DNA from: Ochotona curzoniae
Taxonomy: Eukaryota > Chordata > Mammalia > Lagomorpha > Ochotonidae
Reading direction: 5' to 3'
Assembly: GCF_017591425.1 (NCBI RefSeq)
Contig: NW_024466599.1
Coordinates: 72,830,501-72,894,500 of the forward strand
Length of the DNA stretch: 64,000 nucleotides
Positions 46,931 through 59,865 of this stretch are shown in pieces. Position 1 is the first letter of the stretch. Each line of letters opens with the position of its first letter. The position numbers and the translations under genes are program-made. The notes beneath the pieces were generated by a model. That model was not told the origin of the DNA. It did not search any database and saw only the letters and a list, made by a program, of their open reading frames with translations.

Positions 46931-47399
46931 TTGTCTTGGCACTCTGCATTTGGTGAGATGACTATCAGTCAGGTCGGTGGCTGTGTATAGCTACAACATG
47001 GTAGCTGCTATAAGGCAGTGGCAATAGCAGCGCTAGTACTTCTCCTCATCCGGAAGGATTGATCAGAGAGAACAAGACATTACGAATTAATCGGTTTGTG
47101 ACATGGGTTGTTGTTCAAATGCATTAAAGAAAAGTCAGCCCCAAAGCCAAAAATCTCACTTATCAATCTTTCAGAAAAATGTTTTCCAAGGTCTGTGAAT
47201 GTCTACTCAAAGATACAACACAACGGAGAACAAAAAATGTTAAAGAAGTCCTTTAATTCTCCAAGCCATTTTTTCTTTTCAAAAAAAGTAATACATATTC
47301 AGCAGAGAATTCAAAATGTACAAAGGACTGGCAAACAAGAAAAAAATGTCCCTCATAATTTCAGCATGAGAAGGCACGGACTAGTTTTAACTGGTAACT

Positions 47400-48425
47400 A
47401 AAGAAGGGTCACATAGAGCAAATTTTTGAAAATTTTGTGTTTTTGCTCAGTGTTATGTATTTAACACTTTCTTGCTTTAGATATTTCACTGATCATCTCG
47501 ACCATGCCCATACTAGTCCAGCCCAGACATTACTGACTAATTTGGTAGTGAACCTATTCAGTGTTTGACCCAGGAAACCTGCTGGTCGCTGGAGTGCCAT
47601 TGCTGAGCCCTCTGTTGACATGTTTCAAATCACCCAAGCTTGTTGTGAGCTAAATCGTTACGGGCAATAGAAGCCCTTTTGGAAAAACCATAAGTGCTGT
47701 CTCTATTTGCACCAGATGAAAGTCAAGAAAAAGTGAACAATGGTGCTCTTTTGAGCATGTCTTTTGCCATTGGGTTTTGGTTATTGTGTGGTGGTGTCAT
47801 AGGGAGTCTTGGCAGCTTGGGAGGCAATTGAGTGAAACCACCTGAGTGATTGGTAGCCCTCTGAGAGACACATAAAAAGTCAACTGTTTAAAAAGCAGAT
47901 GGTGTCTGTAGAATTGACTGCCTGGTGTTGTTCCTGGCAGACCTTGTTGGCCGTGTACCTGGATGCTCGCAGCTTAGGTGGCATAGCAGGAGTGTGAGTT
48001 TCTGATTGAGATGCCCATCTGGGTGCCCTTGGGCAAGTTATTGAGCCTCATTTCCCTTCAAACAGTATAATGGGAGCAAACTTCAGGAGACAACTTTGAA
48101 AAGCATTTTTGATCAGTATTGGTCAGGGTGTTGCCAATGAGGAGAAGGATGTGCAGAGAGGGATGGCCGGAGCTGGACTCCAAGTGCCAATCTCGGAAGC
48201 CTGACCTTAAGATTAGGCAACCTCTGCAAGCCCCAGTCTACTTTTCCATGGACTCCAAGGACAGAGACGTGTTCCTCAAGTGCCTGTTGCACAGCAAGTA
48301 CTCAATACATTGTCTGCTGTTGTTATTGCTGTGACTAGCATGATTCTAATTTTGAATTATCATGTTTCTATACTCCCTGGCCCGTAAATTCTTATTTTCC
48401 TTAGCAAAAAACCACTGAACAGAGT
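47400..48425. other. Mostly unassigned; MIR-like pieces at 47975-48080 and 48265-48330
   Basis: GGGTGCCCTTGGGCAAGTTA, TTGAGCCTCATTTCCCTTCA, and later GTTGCACAGCAAGTACTCAA resemble the middle and end of MIR in sense, separated by about 190 bp of other sequence. No coding sequence recognised. Confidence 0.5.
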
Positions 48426-48772
48426 TTTTTTTTTTTAATTTAATGTTTATTTATTTGAAAGGCAGAGTGACAAGGGCAGTGAAGAAGCACAGAAAGGTAA
48501 ATATTAATCTGCTTGTTTACTCTTCCAATGGCCACAGTGACCAGGGCAGGGCAGGGCAGGGCTAAAGCCAGGAGTGAGAAACACTATGTGGCACTCACAC
48601 ATGGATGCCAGGAGCCCAACTACTTGGGTTACTAGTCACTGCTTTCCTTCCAGCTGCCCAAGCAGTTGCTGAATGAGAAGCTGAGTGGCTGGAACTTGAG
48701 CTGGCACTTTGATTTGGGATACTGGCACTGCAAGCATAGTCTTAACCTGATGCACCACGACGCCAGCCCCTA
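48425..48772 (-). mobile_element. C-repeat SINE, old
   Basis: AATGTTTATTTATTTGAAAG, GCAGAGTGACAAGGGC, an internal (CAGGG)n expansion at 48541-48562, and the head GATGCACCACGACGCCAGCC. Confidence 0.9.
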
Positions 48773-51569
48773 GCCACTCTCCAGGACTCATTATTCCCTG
48801 CTGTGACCTTGGGAACATCCAAAGTCTCAGTGTATGCCAGTCGGAATTTGCCTGGCCATACGAACCAAGCAGGAAAACTTGAGGGAGAGAAGAACGATGC
48901 TAATATTACGTCACTCGAGAAGGAGACAGGAAAGCCAGAAGAGAGAAAACGGCTCAGAAATGGGTGGGTTTCTAAATGTAGTTGGCAAAGCAGGAGAAAA
49001 CCAATTTGAATTCAATTAGCACCCTTTTCAAAGGGGGAATGCAAGTAGCTATGAGAAGGAAAATGTAGCAAGAGTATATGAAAAATGGTTCCTCTGTGCA
49101 TCAGCTTTGCTTATCCTCTTATTCCATGGCTTTCTTCATAAAGGGCCCCTCTGTGGCCAACCAGAGCAGGCCACCAAGCACCACATGGATAATTCGCAGC
49201 TCTTGAAGGCAGGGATCATGCTACAATGGGATGAGGACAAGCACCCAAGGACAACTGGTACACCAGACGTCTAAGCAGAAGGCAACTTCAGGTCTCCTCA
49301 GAAACTCAAAGTGGAGGTGTGCTCTCTCTGGTCCCTCTTGCCTTCTCTGTACAGTATTTGTCTTTGCTACAGCATCTTGCCCCAGGAGCTCATCGTCTGA
49401 TAATATGTGTTATAAGACACATTAGCTTTCCCTCCCATTTACATTTGTTTAAGAGCTTATAAGCTCTGTGGAGACTTGAGAGCGCTCAATGGGAAGAAGT
49501 GACCTGTCAAGCATAGATACTGCATTTGTGAGCAACTTCAAAAAAATTCCCCAACTTGGAGGTCCTGCAGTCTGTTTCTGGGTTGGCCCAGAGCCAATCT
49601 GCTTCCTCCTCCTCCCTCTTCACCTTCTCCACTTTCCCCTCCTCTTTAAGCAAAGCAATTTGTGTATCAATGATCTTGGGCGATTTGTTCTTGGCAAAAG
49701 ATTGCTCTGCTTGTGCCTGTGAAGACAAGGCTGTGAGGACAAGCCAGGAACCAGAAACTCCACGTGGCTCTCCCGGAATATTGAGCTTAACCCTCACCTT
49801 CAGTATCATGCTTGAGGCTGGACCCTTATAAGGATTTTCAAGGAGAACAAGCAGCTTCCACAAAGATGTGGCTAATACATACATAATAAGTCATAGTGAC
49901 TGGCGATTTTTAGGGTAGAGACGTAAAAATGCCTTTTAGCATTGTTTGCCTTGGAGAGATGACTTTCCATATCTTTGAACCCATAAGAGAAATCAGAGTC
50001 CCTGATAAGTGATCAGAAGGTCTCAGAGCATGTCTAACTGAATTTACCACCGTTAGAAGAAATACACAGAGCTGCCAGCACCCTAGAAGGCTTAGGGACA
50101 GGATATGAGAGTATTTCCAGAAGTTGAAGGAGAATGGGTGTTTTGGTGAAAACAAAACAAACAAAAACTAAAACAAAAGCTGAAACCCATGCATATTTTT
50201 TATAATATGCATTTCACACAGAATGTTGGGTAGCTCTGGTATTTGTGATCACCTTGGGAAAGACAGTATTTTTTTAACCCGTGACACTGAAGAATTCAAG
50301 TTGGAAACTTGAGAAAACAGGTAACAGTTGATGTCCTAGCTTGTCCCATGTTGTATTAATTAAAAAAAAAAAGATGCCAGTTAAGTTGCTAACTGTTTTG
50401 GCAGCTCATTTTGTTCTGACATAAGAGTGCCTATTACTCATTTGGTGAAGGCAGTTAACGGAATCTAACCATAGGCACGGTAGCTCACTCATCAGAGTGA
50501 TGGTTAAGGTGAATGATGTTGAAGTGGGTAGATCACGGTTCTGTGAAGTGTTGGCCTGGAACAGCATCATTGTGTCCGATGATGTAGAAGACACTGGACA
50601 ATAAAGGCTTACGGATGGCACCTGAAAATACAATAACATTATTAGACATTTTGTCTGAAGAGTTTCCAGCAATAGAGAGAGCAGCGTATGAACACACATA
50701 CACACACACGAAGAGCTTCAGAGCAATTCTGAGGTTATGGGTAATTGGTGCTGCCAGTTTATCTCACATGACCAATATGCTAATGTGCCCATCTAAAGTC
50801 TATCCTATATTCCAGAGACAAGGAAGAACAGGAGTTAAGTTCTTCCCACTTTTTTTTCTTTCTTTCCCACTATCTATGCTGGCAGTGATTTATACTGGGT
50901 TACATAGCTCAGGGTGTGAGGACTAGAGACACAGCCTAAACAAGGTGTCAAGAGTCTGCATGAAAGTAGCAGAAATGGTGACAGGGTGTACATTCAAAAG
51001 GGCGTAAAATGACCAAGACTCATGTCTTAAGAGACATGAAGATTTGCTAGCAGGACCAAAAGCTGCTTTTCTGTGGATTGGAGAGGCCTCCTTAGTGAAC
51101 ACCTGAGCTCTCTTGAGATCCAGAGGGACCTGAATAACTCCTGATGTAAGGGTTTATGTCTCCTACAGTAGTATCCTTTTTGCTAGTGTGTTCTCTGTCT
51201 GTCATGATGGCCAAAGAAATGTCTTACTACTTTTGCTGCTTTCATGTGTCTAAATCTTTACTCATTATTTTCAGTATCATGGTCTTTTGACTTAATGCAC
51301 AATTCATTTTTCAAGAGCCATTTCATTTTTGCCCGTGGACTTGGCATTCAGTATTCAGAGATGTTAGATGATTGCATAAACCATGAGTGTTGTGTGAATT
51401 CATGAGGCTTAGCACAAGAAATGTAAACCTGTGTACATATCAAGAACATGTCAAGGTCATGAAGCCATCCCAAGTAACAGAATCTGTGTGCTAACCTGGG
51501 CAGGAAACTTTATATTCACAACACTAGAGCTTTGAGAAAGCACATTGCAAGGTTTTGTTGCTGTTGTTG
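48773..51569. other. 2.8 kb without recognised gene or young repeat
   Basis: A CT-rich stretch at 49600-49650 and an A-rich one at 50145-50180 are the only simple features. Frames of 91-125 codons at 49507-49884 arise from the CT-rich region and lack domains. Confidence 0.5.
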
Positions 51570-51878
51570 TTTCAAGATTTATTCATTTTCATTGGAAAGA
51601 CAGATTTACAGAGAAGAAGAGACAGAGAGAAAGATCTTTCATCTGCTGGTTTACTCCACAAATGACCATAACAGCCAGAGCTGAGCTCCAGGAGCCAGGA
51701 GCTTCTACTGGGTCTCCCATGTGGGTGCAGGGTCCAGAGTTTTGGGTCATCCTCCATTGTTTTCACAGGCCACAAGCAGGGAGCTGCCTGGGAAGTGCAA
51801 CAGAAGGGACACAAAGTGGTGCCCGTCTAGGATGCTGGCACTTATAAGTGGAGATTTAGCCAGTTGTACCAACTTGTC
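51570..51878 (-). mobile_element. C-repeat SINE, intermediate
   Basis: CAAGATTTATTCATTTTCAT, AGAAAGATCTTTCATCTGCT, GTCTAGGATGCTGGCAC and TTTAGCCAGTTGTACCAA. Confidence 0.9.
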
Positions 51879-53479
51879 ACATTATTTTATCTACCTGAAG
51901 TAGAAATCTCTGTATCAGGGCACAGTCCCATTCCATCTTCCTTGCAGTTGTGTGAAGAATGTCTGATGCAGTACTGCTGGTTCTTGTATGGGCTTCTTCA
52001 TGTGTGTCTCTGGCCTGACTTACTGCAAATGCGGTGTGTCTGACGACAAAACTGCTCGAGAAGGTGGAGGCTCAGGTTTTGCCATCGTCTAAGACCTACA
52101 TTTCTAATGTGTTGCATAAAGCTGAGCTGCGTATGCCAACTAGAGAAAAGTCAAGTAACTAAAGAGAAATAGTGACAAAGTTTATGTTGTTTTTCCATCT
52201 TCCCAGGCACAGCGTGCCAGAGTACCAGACAGACATCCATTCAGGATGGATGTTGTAGTTATAAATATCACTGGATTTTACCTCCTTGCATCCTTTGCAT
52301 GGTTATGTTTCTGCTCTGATCATGATCAAAACCGAGGGTTGTATTTCTGTATTATGAACAAACTCTCCCATTTCAGCGTTTCTCTTCAGTGTTTGTCTTG
52401 TTTCTATCCCATGAACACACTTTCTCATTTTGGGGTTCTTCAGCTTGTCACCATCCTCATTTTCTGAGATTATATGTCAGTATGTCAATCATGATCTCAC
52501 CAAAATCACACCAATTCTAAACAAAAGCAAAACAGAAAATTAAGACCCTAACAAGTATAATATAGTGTGATGCTGTGAGTATCATTCTCTTAATTCTTAA
52601 ATGAAACCATGGGGGCTGGAATGTCTGTGCTAGAGGAAGAACCATGTGTTCACGTACAACTGTGTTCAAGTCTAATGCTTGTATCAAAGGCAGAAGAAGT
52701 TGGAATTATTGCAAGCCACATTTATAATATGATTTGAGGGACAGCTGGGGTCAGTGCTAAATTCTAAATGATCAGATGCAGGCAGGCAACTCTTGCATAA
52801 CAATAAGCGCAGGCTGTCACACTGAGTAGAAAATAGCCACGCTTTCACCTTGGAAAATATATTCTAAATAGGACAGTAATTGTTTTCAGAATGCTGTTCA
52901 ATGACTTACTCCCCCGCCCCCCCCTTCCCTACACTCAAGAGTTGTCCAGGAAAAAGGTAAAATTTTTATCTTAACTTATACAATGTGCTAATTTTTTGAA
53001 TGGCTTAGAATTTTTACAGGCTGATAGCAGATCTGCCAAATTGCATGCAGCCATCCCACACTGGCAGGGAGACAGGCCTGGATGCCCCGCTGGGTCTTTC
53101 TCATCTCTAATATCTGTGAGTCTTTGAAAGACCTCCCAGAGTTGAATTATGACAGCACTTGTTGTTATCCTGAACCCCTAACAGCATACTTCCTGGAACA
53201 ATGGCAAAAAGAAAAAGAGTCTGTCCCAATGCAGCAGTTCACACAAAGACAGGAGCATGCTAACATCTCAGAGAGGGCTCCTCTTTTCATTGGCAGATGG
53301 AAGGTGTAGAGGGATGAGGGTTGCTGGCAGGTGCTCATCAGATGAATTCTGTTATTTATTCACAGTCCAGTAGATAACAGCCCATGAGATTTTGATCTTT
53401 CACCAATTTGGTTTAGTTATCCCCACTACGCCCCACTCACTGTATCTAATCCTGGTTCTAGCTTCCCTCTGGAATTATA
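51879..53479. other. 1.6 kb without recognised gene
   Basis: Unassigned sequence with a C-run at 52912-52925. A 73-codon hydrophobic frame at 52246 shows no recognisable family. Confidence 0.45.
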
Positions 53480-53990
53480 CCATCATTAAATTTTTTTATT
53501 TACTTTTGAAATAAGTTGTAAACATACAAACCAGCTATAAAGATGAAAAAGGATAGGGCCCCACACAGCCTTACCTGCTTTACTTCCACCATTACAAGTT
53601 TTGAGAAGGAGAAACAAACTTTAATAGCATACCACCAACTAAAGTATACAGCTGATTGGATGTCGCCAGTCTTTCCTCCAATATTGAATCTAGTATTGGA
53701 TCCATGCTCCTACATTGCATTTACTTGCAAGGTTTCCTTATCTGTAATATATAAGGATTCTTCTGTTTCTCCCTTGCCTTTCATGACCTTGACATCTTTG
53801 AAGAATACTGTTTGAGTGCCCTGTCAAGTGTGTCCTATTTTAATTCTGGTTGATATTTTGATGGATGGAAATCTTGGGTTTTGTAAGGGAGTGTCACAGA
53901 GATGATGGCTTCTTAGTACACCACTTCAGGGATCACACAAGCATGAGCTTGATATGCCCCGTAATGGTCATTCTCACGTTGATCTTCTGA
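53480..53990 (-). mobile_element. Old L1 3' UTR fragment, antisense
   Basis: TACTTTTGAAATAAGTTGTA, CATGCTCCTACATTGCATTT, CCTTTCATGACCTTGACATC, TTTGAAGAATACTG then GTAATGGTCATTCTCACGTT follow an L1M 3' UTR reversed. Confidence 0.75.
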
Positions 53991-54477
53991 TAAATGAGAG
54001 ATCTACTCAGTTAACGACATATGTCCTTACGTTCCACCGATATGAATGGAACCTGCATAAAGACGATTCAACTATGAATTTAGCAGACATCTGGGTTAGG
54101 TAGAATGTATGCATATTAAGCAAGGGTTGAGTTTTGGTCTCCCTGTTCTGTGATATGTGCACACGCATCTGTGGCACTGCAATGGTTGGCAGCCATCACA
54201 GGAAGCATTTTCCTTCCCTTTCCAGGACTTTAAGGGAAGCTGGTGGCCCCCAACAGATTTCATGCCCACCTGCCCACCCGGTGGAAAACCACCTCCTCTA
54301 TGTGTCATCCTAAGACTCAACAGTTTTTCTTTCTCAACATTGCACTTACTTTTTTCTCTCTTAGCTTCCACTGGGGCCCTCCTCTGTAAAGAGAAATCTG
54401 GATGATAGGCAAGTGGAAGAAATGAAACAGAATGTGTGATACTGGCCTGGGCCCTCCCACCCCAGTCTTTCTTTTTC

Positions 54478-54770
54478 TCAAAAAAAGATGTATTTATTTA
54501 TTTATTTGAAAGGCAGAATTACAGAAAGAGAGAAAGAGAATCTGCATGCCATTGGTTCTCATCCAAGTTGGGCACAACAGGTTATGCCCGGACCAGACTG
54601 ACACCAAGAGCCAGAAGGTTTTTCTGTGTCTCCCATGTTGGTGACAGGGGTCCAGGTACTTGGGCCATCTCCCATTGTTTCCCCAGGTGGATTATCTGGG
54701 AGTTGGATTGGAAATGGAGAAGCTAAAGCATGAATCGATGCTCATATGCTAGTGGTATAGGTCTTGGCTT
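54478..54770 (-). mobile_element. C-repeat SINE, older subfamily
   Basis: GATGTATTTATTTATTTATT, TGAAAGGCAGAATTACAGAA, GTGTCTCCCATGTTGGTGAC and the end near GGTATAGGTCTTGGCTT. The TTTGAAAGGCAGA tail resembles the rabbit C-repeat more than the young copies do. Confidence 0.87.
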
Positions 54771-55600
54771 AACGCAGAACACAAAGATGTTGACTTTATC
54801 CAATGCACTTTTACAAGCACTCTGAGTTGAAGAAACATAGGTAAACTTCAAGAAATGGACAAGTCAGAAAGAATTTCATCACCAATCTCAAAAAAAGGGG
54901 GGGGGAGAAAAAATGTAACTGGTGATTGGAAAGGTTCATGGAATTTGCCAAGGCCATATGGCTATAATTGCAGAGTTGGTCACAAGATGCAGGGCCTTGG
55001 TGCTTAATTCACTTGAGTCACAGCAGCAAAGGATGCCTACGGGCCTCCCAGATCCAGAGGGATTCCCTGTAGAAGCAGGTGGCTCAACGTCTGAATGAAT
55101 TACCAAGTTATTACAAAAGCCAAGGAACCTTAGTTAATCACTCTTTTTTTTTTTTTCCACTTGGTGGTTGTTATCTCAGGAATAAAATACCCCTGGGGTT
55201 GATCTCTAATTTAATGCCAAGATGCAAATGGTGCCTCACCTGCTTCACCCGAGGTTTTATTTATGCTCAAACAACACGTTCTGGATGAGTACCCATTGTA
55301 CCTGTTTCCTCCCTCAGAAATTTAGGATAATAATAGTAATCAGCATGCACATAAGGTAATTGTTGGGGTAGGAAAGGTTGAATAATTGCGACTGCACACA
55401 GCAAAAAACCCAAATCAGGGAAAAGTGCCATGGAAAATGCTACACGCAGCAGTAAGAATGATGACATCTCCCAAATTCACCACCAGAGGCCAGGATCATA
55501 CCAATGCTTGGTGAATATTAACTTCCTTCAAAAATATATACTGGCTACCTACAGCTTCAGACTCTAAGGCTGGGAGGGATTTTAGATAACAACCACAGCT
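54771..55600. other. Unassigned intergenic sequence
   Basis: Contains an A-then-G run at 54891-54910, a T run at 55144-55156, and CCACCAGAGGCCAGG at 55481-55495, which resembles a CTCF core with at least one mismatch. No gene seen. Confidence 0.45.
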
Positions 55601-55604
55601 CAAC

Positions 55605-56460
55605 ATTTTGAGTAGACATTCTTTCTCTAGCAGCTTTAGGCTCACAACGACATTGAGCAGAAGATGTAAAACTTTTCCCCAATGCTGCCTGCCCTCACAC
55701 AGGCATAGTCTCCCCTGCTGTCAAGATCTTACACCAGCGTGACACATTTGGTGCAACAGACGGACTGCACTAATCAGTTGCTGTCACCCAAAGGTTCGCT
55801 CTTGTCCACCTTCAAGTTCGCTCTTGTTGCCATTTGTACCAAGCTTGTTTGGACAAATGTGCAGCAACATGCATGCGCCATTGCAATACCATAGAGCGTG
55901 GCTTCAATGCCCTGTGTGTTCCTCTGTGCTCCACCTCGTCATCCGTCCCCATTGCCAACCTTTGAGAGCCCTGGTCTTTTTGCTGCTTCTGTAGTATTTT
56001 CTTTCCCAGAAAGAGATGCAGTTGCAATCATATAATACATAGCCTTTTCAGAATGGCTGATTTCACTTGATAATATGCATTTAAAGTTCCTCTATGTCTT
56101 TGTCATGGCTTGACTAATCATTTTGTTTGGTGCTGAACAATATCTGATTGTCTGGTCTTCAAATACCTATTGAGATGTGTGTTATGACTAAATTATGCAT
56201 GGATTTCAACTTTTTATACCAAATAAACCTAAATATATTTTTTCCCAAGCTTTTGGAAGTATACTCATTTAAGAAGTAAAATGACTGGGTTTTACTGTAA
56301 ATTTAGTTTTGTAGGAACTTGCCAAAGCATCTCACCAAGTGGCAGGATCATTTCACACTTGCGTCAGCAATGGGTAAGAGATCCTGTTGGTAGACATTAA
56401 GCAGTATCTGGTACCATCAGCATACTGGATTTTGACCAATGTACTGTAAGTGTGTAGGGG
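55605..56460 (-). mobile_element. Old L1 fragment, antisense, long and readily aligned
   Basis: TGGACAAATGTGCAGCAACA, CCTCTGTGCTCCACCTCGTC, TTCAGAATGGCTGATTTCAC, TAATATGCATTTAAAGTTCC, GTTTTGTAGGAACTTGCCAA, TTGCGTCAGCAATGGGTAAG and GGATTTTGACCAATGTACTG run in the order of L1M ORF2/3' UTR reversed. Confidence 0.9.
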
Positions 56461-56469
56461 CATGCACAA

Positions 56470-56640
56470 ATGCTTAGTATGTCCTGGTTATGGGCCAATT
56501 ACTTCACACAGTCACCTCATCTTATTCCTATAAGAATCCTATGAGGCACATTTCCTGTTCTAGAAAAACTAAGTCAACAAAGGTTATGGAGCTGGTCTAA
56601 CATTCTCTAGACAGCAAGCTCAAGGCCAAGTGGTCAGAGG
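56470..56640 (-). mobile_element. MIR SINE
   Basis: TATAAGAATCCTATGAGGCA, CATTTCCTGTTCTAGAAAAA, AAAGGTTATGGAGCTGG and CAGCAAGCTCAAGGCCAAG follow reversed MIR. Confidence 0.6.
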
Positions 56641-56837
56641 TACTCTTCGTGGAATGCAAAGTCACTCAGCCTTGTAGGGCAATGTTTGCTCATCAGCCCT
56701 CTACTCTAAGGAGGGCATTGCCTCCTGGCCTGTGAAAGGGCTCACCCAGGATCACTCAGGAAGAGAGCCTGTCTGCATCTTCTGTCCCACTCACAGCTCT
56801 TCAGCCACCTGCCCCCACTGGAAACCATGCAACTGTG

Positions 56838-56940
56838 GACTTCATACGAGGATACTTCAAAAAGTTACAACAACTAAACGTAGTTGAAAGGTAAGTATAT
56901 TTTGGTATAAGAACAATTTGAAATCTAGGTAGGTTTTCTT
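56838..56940. repeat. AAAAGTTCATGGAAA-type short repeat
   Basis: CATACGAGGATACTTCAAAA, AGTTACAACAACTAAACG, GTATATTTTGGTATAAGAAC and AATTTGAAATC: the same order of blocks as the copy at 12845 in reverse. Confidence 0.5.
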
Positions 56941-57448
56941 TTTTTTTTTCACCCTGGATAATCCTCTGATTAGAGACAGAGAACTTCTGAGTATAGCACA
57001 TAAAGTTGAGCATCGTCTCTCAATCCCGTTGAAATATGTTGCCTACCCCATGCTTGTGCACCAGCTGCAGATGCGAGCTCCGTGTCGTTACAGTCCCTCC
57101 CTGCAAAGTTAATTGTCATCTTAGGTAGTTTCCATTCCCAGTTCTCGGGTGCCCTGTGGTGCTTCTAATTTTTTTCATATGTCATAGAGAATTCTTAGAA
57201 CATTAGTTCCAGCCCAATTCAATTTTACAGACAAATGTACAATTGTGAACTTCCAAGAAGGTGAACTTTTGGTCTTTCCTCTCAGAGTAGGGTGCTTTCA
57301 TTTCAAAAGCTGTCAAGAGTTATAAAGTTGTTCATTAAGACAAATGAAAAAATAGAATTGGCTTTAACTGGAGAAAAGAGAATCACAAGCAATAACGGGC
57401 TGAGACGCATACTGTGGATGACAGGTCACTTATAAAAGTGCGTAGAGG
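56941..57448. other. Unassigned intergenic sequence
   Basis: No gene or named repeat recognised. Confidence 0.4.
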
Positions 57449-57772
57449 GGGCTGGTGTGTGACATAGTGGGTAAGGCCAACATCTCTTACAGGTACAAGT
57501 TTGTGTCCCGACTGCTTCACTTCTGATCCAACTCCCTGCTAATATGCCTGGGAAAGCAATGGAAGATGGAACAAGTGTTTGGATCCATGCACACACATGG
57601 AAGACCTGGATGAAACTCCTCGATACTGGTTTTGACCTGGCTCGGTCCTGGCCAATGTGATTATCCAGGAAGAAAGCCAGTGGATGTAAGATCTTTCTCT
57701 CCTTCTCTCCCTCTCTCTCTCTGTGTAACCCTAACTTTCAAAATAAGTGGATTAAGTTTTTAAAAAAAAACA
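57449..57772 (+). mobile_element. C-repeat SINE, sense
   Basis: GGGGCTGGTGTGTGACATAG head, TGCCTGGGAAAGCAATGGAA, AAGATCTTTCTCTCCTTCTC with a CT run, and an A-rich tail. Confidence 0.92.
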
Positions 57773-57939
57773 ATTCAACTTGTTTAGGGAGACATTTGGT
57801 CTGGGTTCAAGTTCTGGATTGTGCCTTTTCCTTTTGGAATGACAATTCTTGTATCTGCTGGTTTTGAAAATCTATTGATTCAACTAACCATGAATGGAAA
57901 ACTTTTGAAAATAATTTTTGTTCATTTCTGGTGTGGAGG

Positions 57940-58228
57940 GGCTAAGTCACTTCTGGTACCAATAGCACATCTGGCTGTTTATGCATGCTCTAGCAACTCT
58001 ACTTCCCATCCAGTTCCCGGCTAATGCACCTGCAAATACAGGAGAGAGTGTATTAATGCGTGAACCCTTGTGTCCATGTGGGGAACCTGGAAGGAGTTCC
58101 TGGCTTCTGGATTGGGCTTTGCCAAGCCCTCGTCATTGAGACCATTTGGGAAATGAAACAGTGGAGGGGAGGTCTTTCTGTTTCTTCCCCCAATTCCTCA
58201 AGCTTCTGCCTTTCAAATAATAAACGGA
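57940..58228 (+). mobile_element. C-repeat SINE, old, sense
   Basis: GAGGGGCTAAGTCACTTCTG head, CTTCCCATCCAGTTCCCGGC, GGAAGGAGTTCCTGGCTTCT and GCCTTTCAAATAATAAACGG tail. Confidence 0.87.
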
Positions 58229-58409
58229 TATGAAAAAGTATATGTACTGAATAGGCATACTTATCCTTTTCATCCCAGTTGGGTGCTCTCCTGCCATATC
58301 ATGTGGCAGCTTTACCAGCTTCACCACATAGCTGGTCCAGAAACCTAATTACTTACTTCTTTCCCTTTGATCAGCATCACATCATGCCTATTGTGTATGA
58401 CTAAACATC

Positions 58410-58615
58410 CTTAAAAATATTCATTAGTGAAGTAGGAAGAGAGAGAGAGAGAGAGAGAGAGAAGAGAGAGGAGTTCTGATTAATTTATTTCCTTCTTAAA
58501 TGTTCAAGAAGCCTGAAGCTAGACAGGACAAAAGTGGGAACTAGGAAGTTCAATTCAGCTCTTCAACATGAGGGATTGGTGCTCAAATACCTGACCCTCC
58601 CAGGGTACATGTTAG
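58410..58615 (-). mobile_element. Possible decayed SINE with a (GA)n run
   Basis: A (GA)n microsatellite at 58437-58463 is followed by AGTGGGAACTAGGAAGTTCA and CATGAGGGATTGGTG, which loosely fit an old reversed C-repeat. The simple repeat is certain and the SINE is not. Confidence 0.35.
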
Positions 58616-59245
58616 CAAGAGACTGAACTCGAGAGCAGAGCCAGGGAGTGAACGCGGACTCTCCAGGGCAGGCGGCAAGCATCCGGAGTGGTGTCTTCAG
58701 TGCAAGGACAAATGCACGCTCCTGGTTTGATTTGTTGCTCATAATTACCACCAACATTTCTTTGGGTGGCACGCTGAGATGCTCTGAGCTTTGCAGACAT
58801 CATGCAATGGTTAAAATCAAGCTGGTGGAGTACTGTATTTTAACGTTTTAAACAGGACTTCTCTGCATGCCGTCCATAATGTACAGATTTTTGTCTTTGT
58901 GGAACATTATTTAAAGTCTACAGCTATTAGAAATGACCAATGGGATGAATGACACGGTTTGGGAGTTGATGTTTGAAACATTATGAAACTCAGATACAGC
59001 GTTACTGCGGTGCCAACCAAACTCTGCAGCCGGTCCTGGTTGAGGGACCGTGCTCAGGCGCAGTGCGTTCCCTCCGTGCTTGCAGCAATAAGGAACTCCC
59101 CTGCTCTACAACTGCGAAATGAAGGTGTCTGGAAGCTCCAACCTTAATTTTCTGGAAGCCCACTGGGAGAATAGGTAACGCATATTATGATAGTCAAAAA
59201 GATTTTTTAAAGAGCTAAGGTAGGATGTTAAAAACCAGAAAAAAA
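58616..59245. other. Unassigned intergenic sequence
   Basis: No gene recognised. Scattered CpG at 58990-59060 (GCGTTACTGCGGTGCCAAC). Confidence 0.4.
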
Positions 59246-59249
59246 ATAC

Positions 59250-59800
59250 AGTAAAACTTTTTTGAGAGGAAGCAGTAACAGAAATTGGAATTTGCGGCAA
59301 GCCACAGAACTAGCTCTCAACACATCACTTGCAACCAGCACCCTCAAAAAACATGAACGGCGGCTGCAACCTTCAAAGTCACCACAAGAGGGAGCGTTTC
59401 ATCTACAAAGAAACCTCTGGAAAAAAACCCCGGGAACTATCCAAAAGGCTTCGGGACAAACACAAAAGGTGGTAGGAATAGGGCGAGTTAGGGAGTGGCA
59501 GGTGGGAGGAGACAGAAGGAAGAAGGGACAGCCCTTCTGGGATAACTCCTGGGAAGAAAGCGAGACTCCGTGTGTAGTCCTTATAGGTGCCAGAGGCTGT
59601 GTTTTCCTGATTGGTGCAACTTCCACATCGAGTAAGAATTCCTGGACCAAAGACCAACTGTGCTCATAAAATTGTTCATTGGAAGGATCCAGATCTGCTG
59701 AATACACTCCCACTTCCTAGGGGCCACTCTGCCTGAAATATGGACAAGAAAGCCACGTGGTGGGGTCAGGTCACTGATAGTCAAGTAAGGCGAATTGTGA
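59250..59800. repeat. Repeat-like CpG-enriched segment of unknown identity
   Basis: It contains a 135-codon + frame (59262-59669) rich in Lys, Ser, Thr and Trp with no recognisable domain. Composition (GGCGGCTGC, ACCCCGGGAAC, TTCGGGACAAAC, AAAGCGAGACTCCGTG) is unlike the neighbours and reminiscent of the 5' untranslated part of a lineage-specific L1 or an LTR internal region. The family is not identified and I do not claim a gene. Confidence 0.3.
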
Positions 59801-59865
59801 GTGAGGAGCAGAGCTATTCTTAGGGCCTTTCAGCATAGAAGAGGGGCTTTCCTAAAAAGCCTAGG

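Noticed and set aside
59262..59669. 135-codon frame as a novel gene
   Set aside because: No domain, no splice context and repeat-like surroundings; retained only as an unidentified segment.
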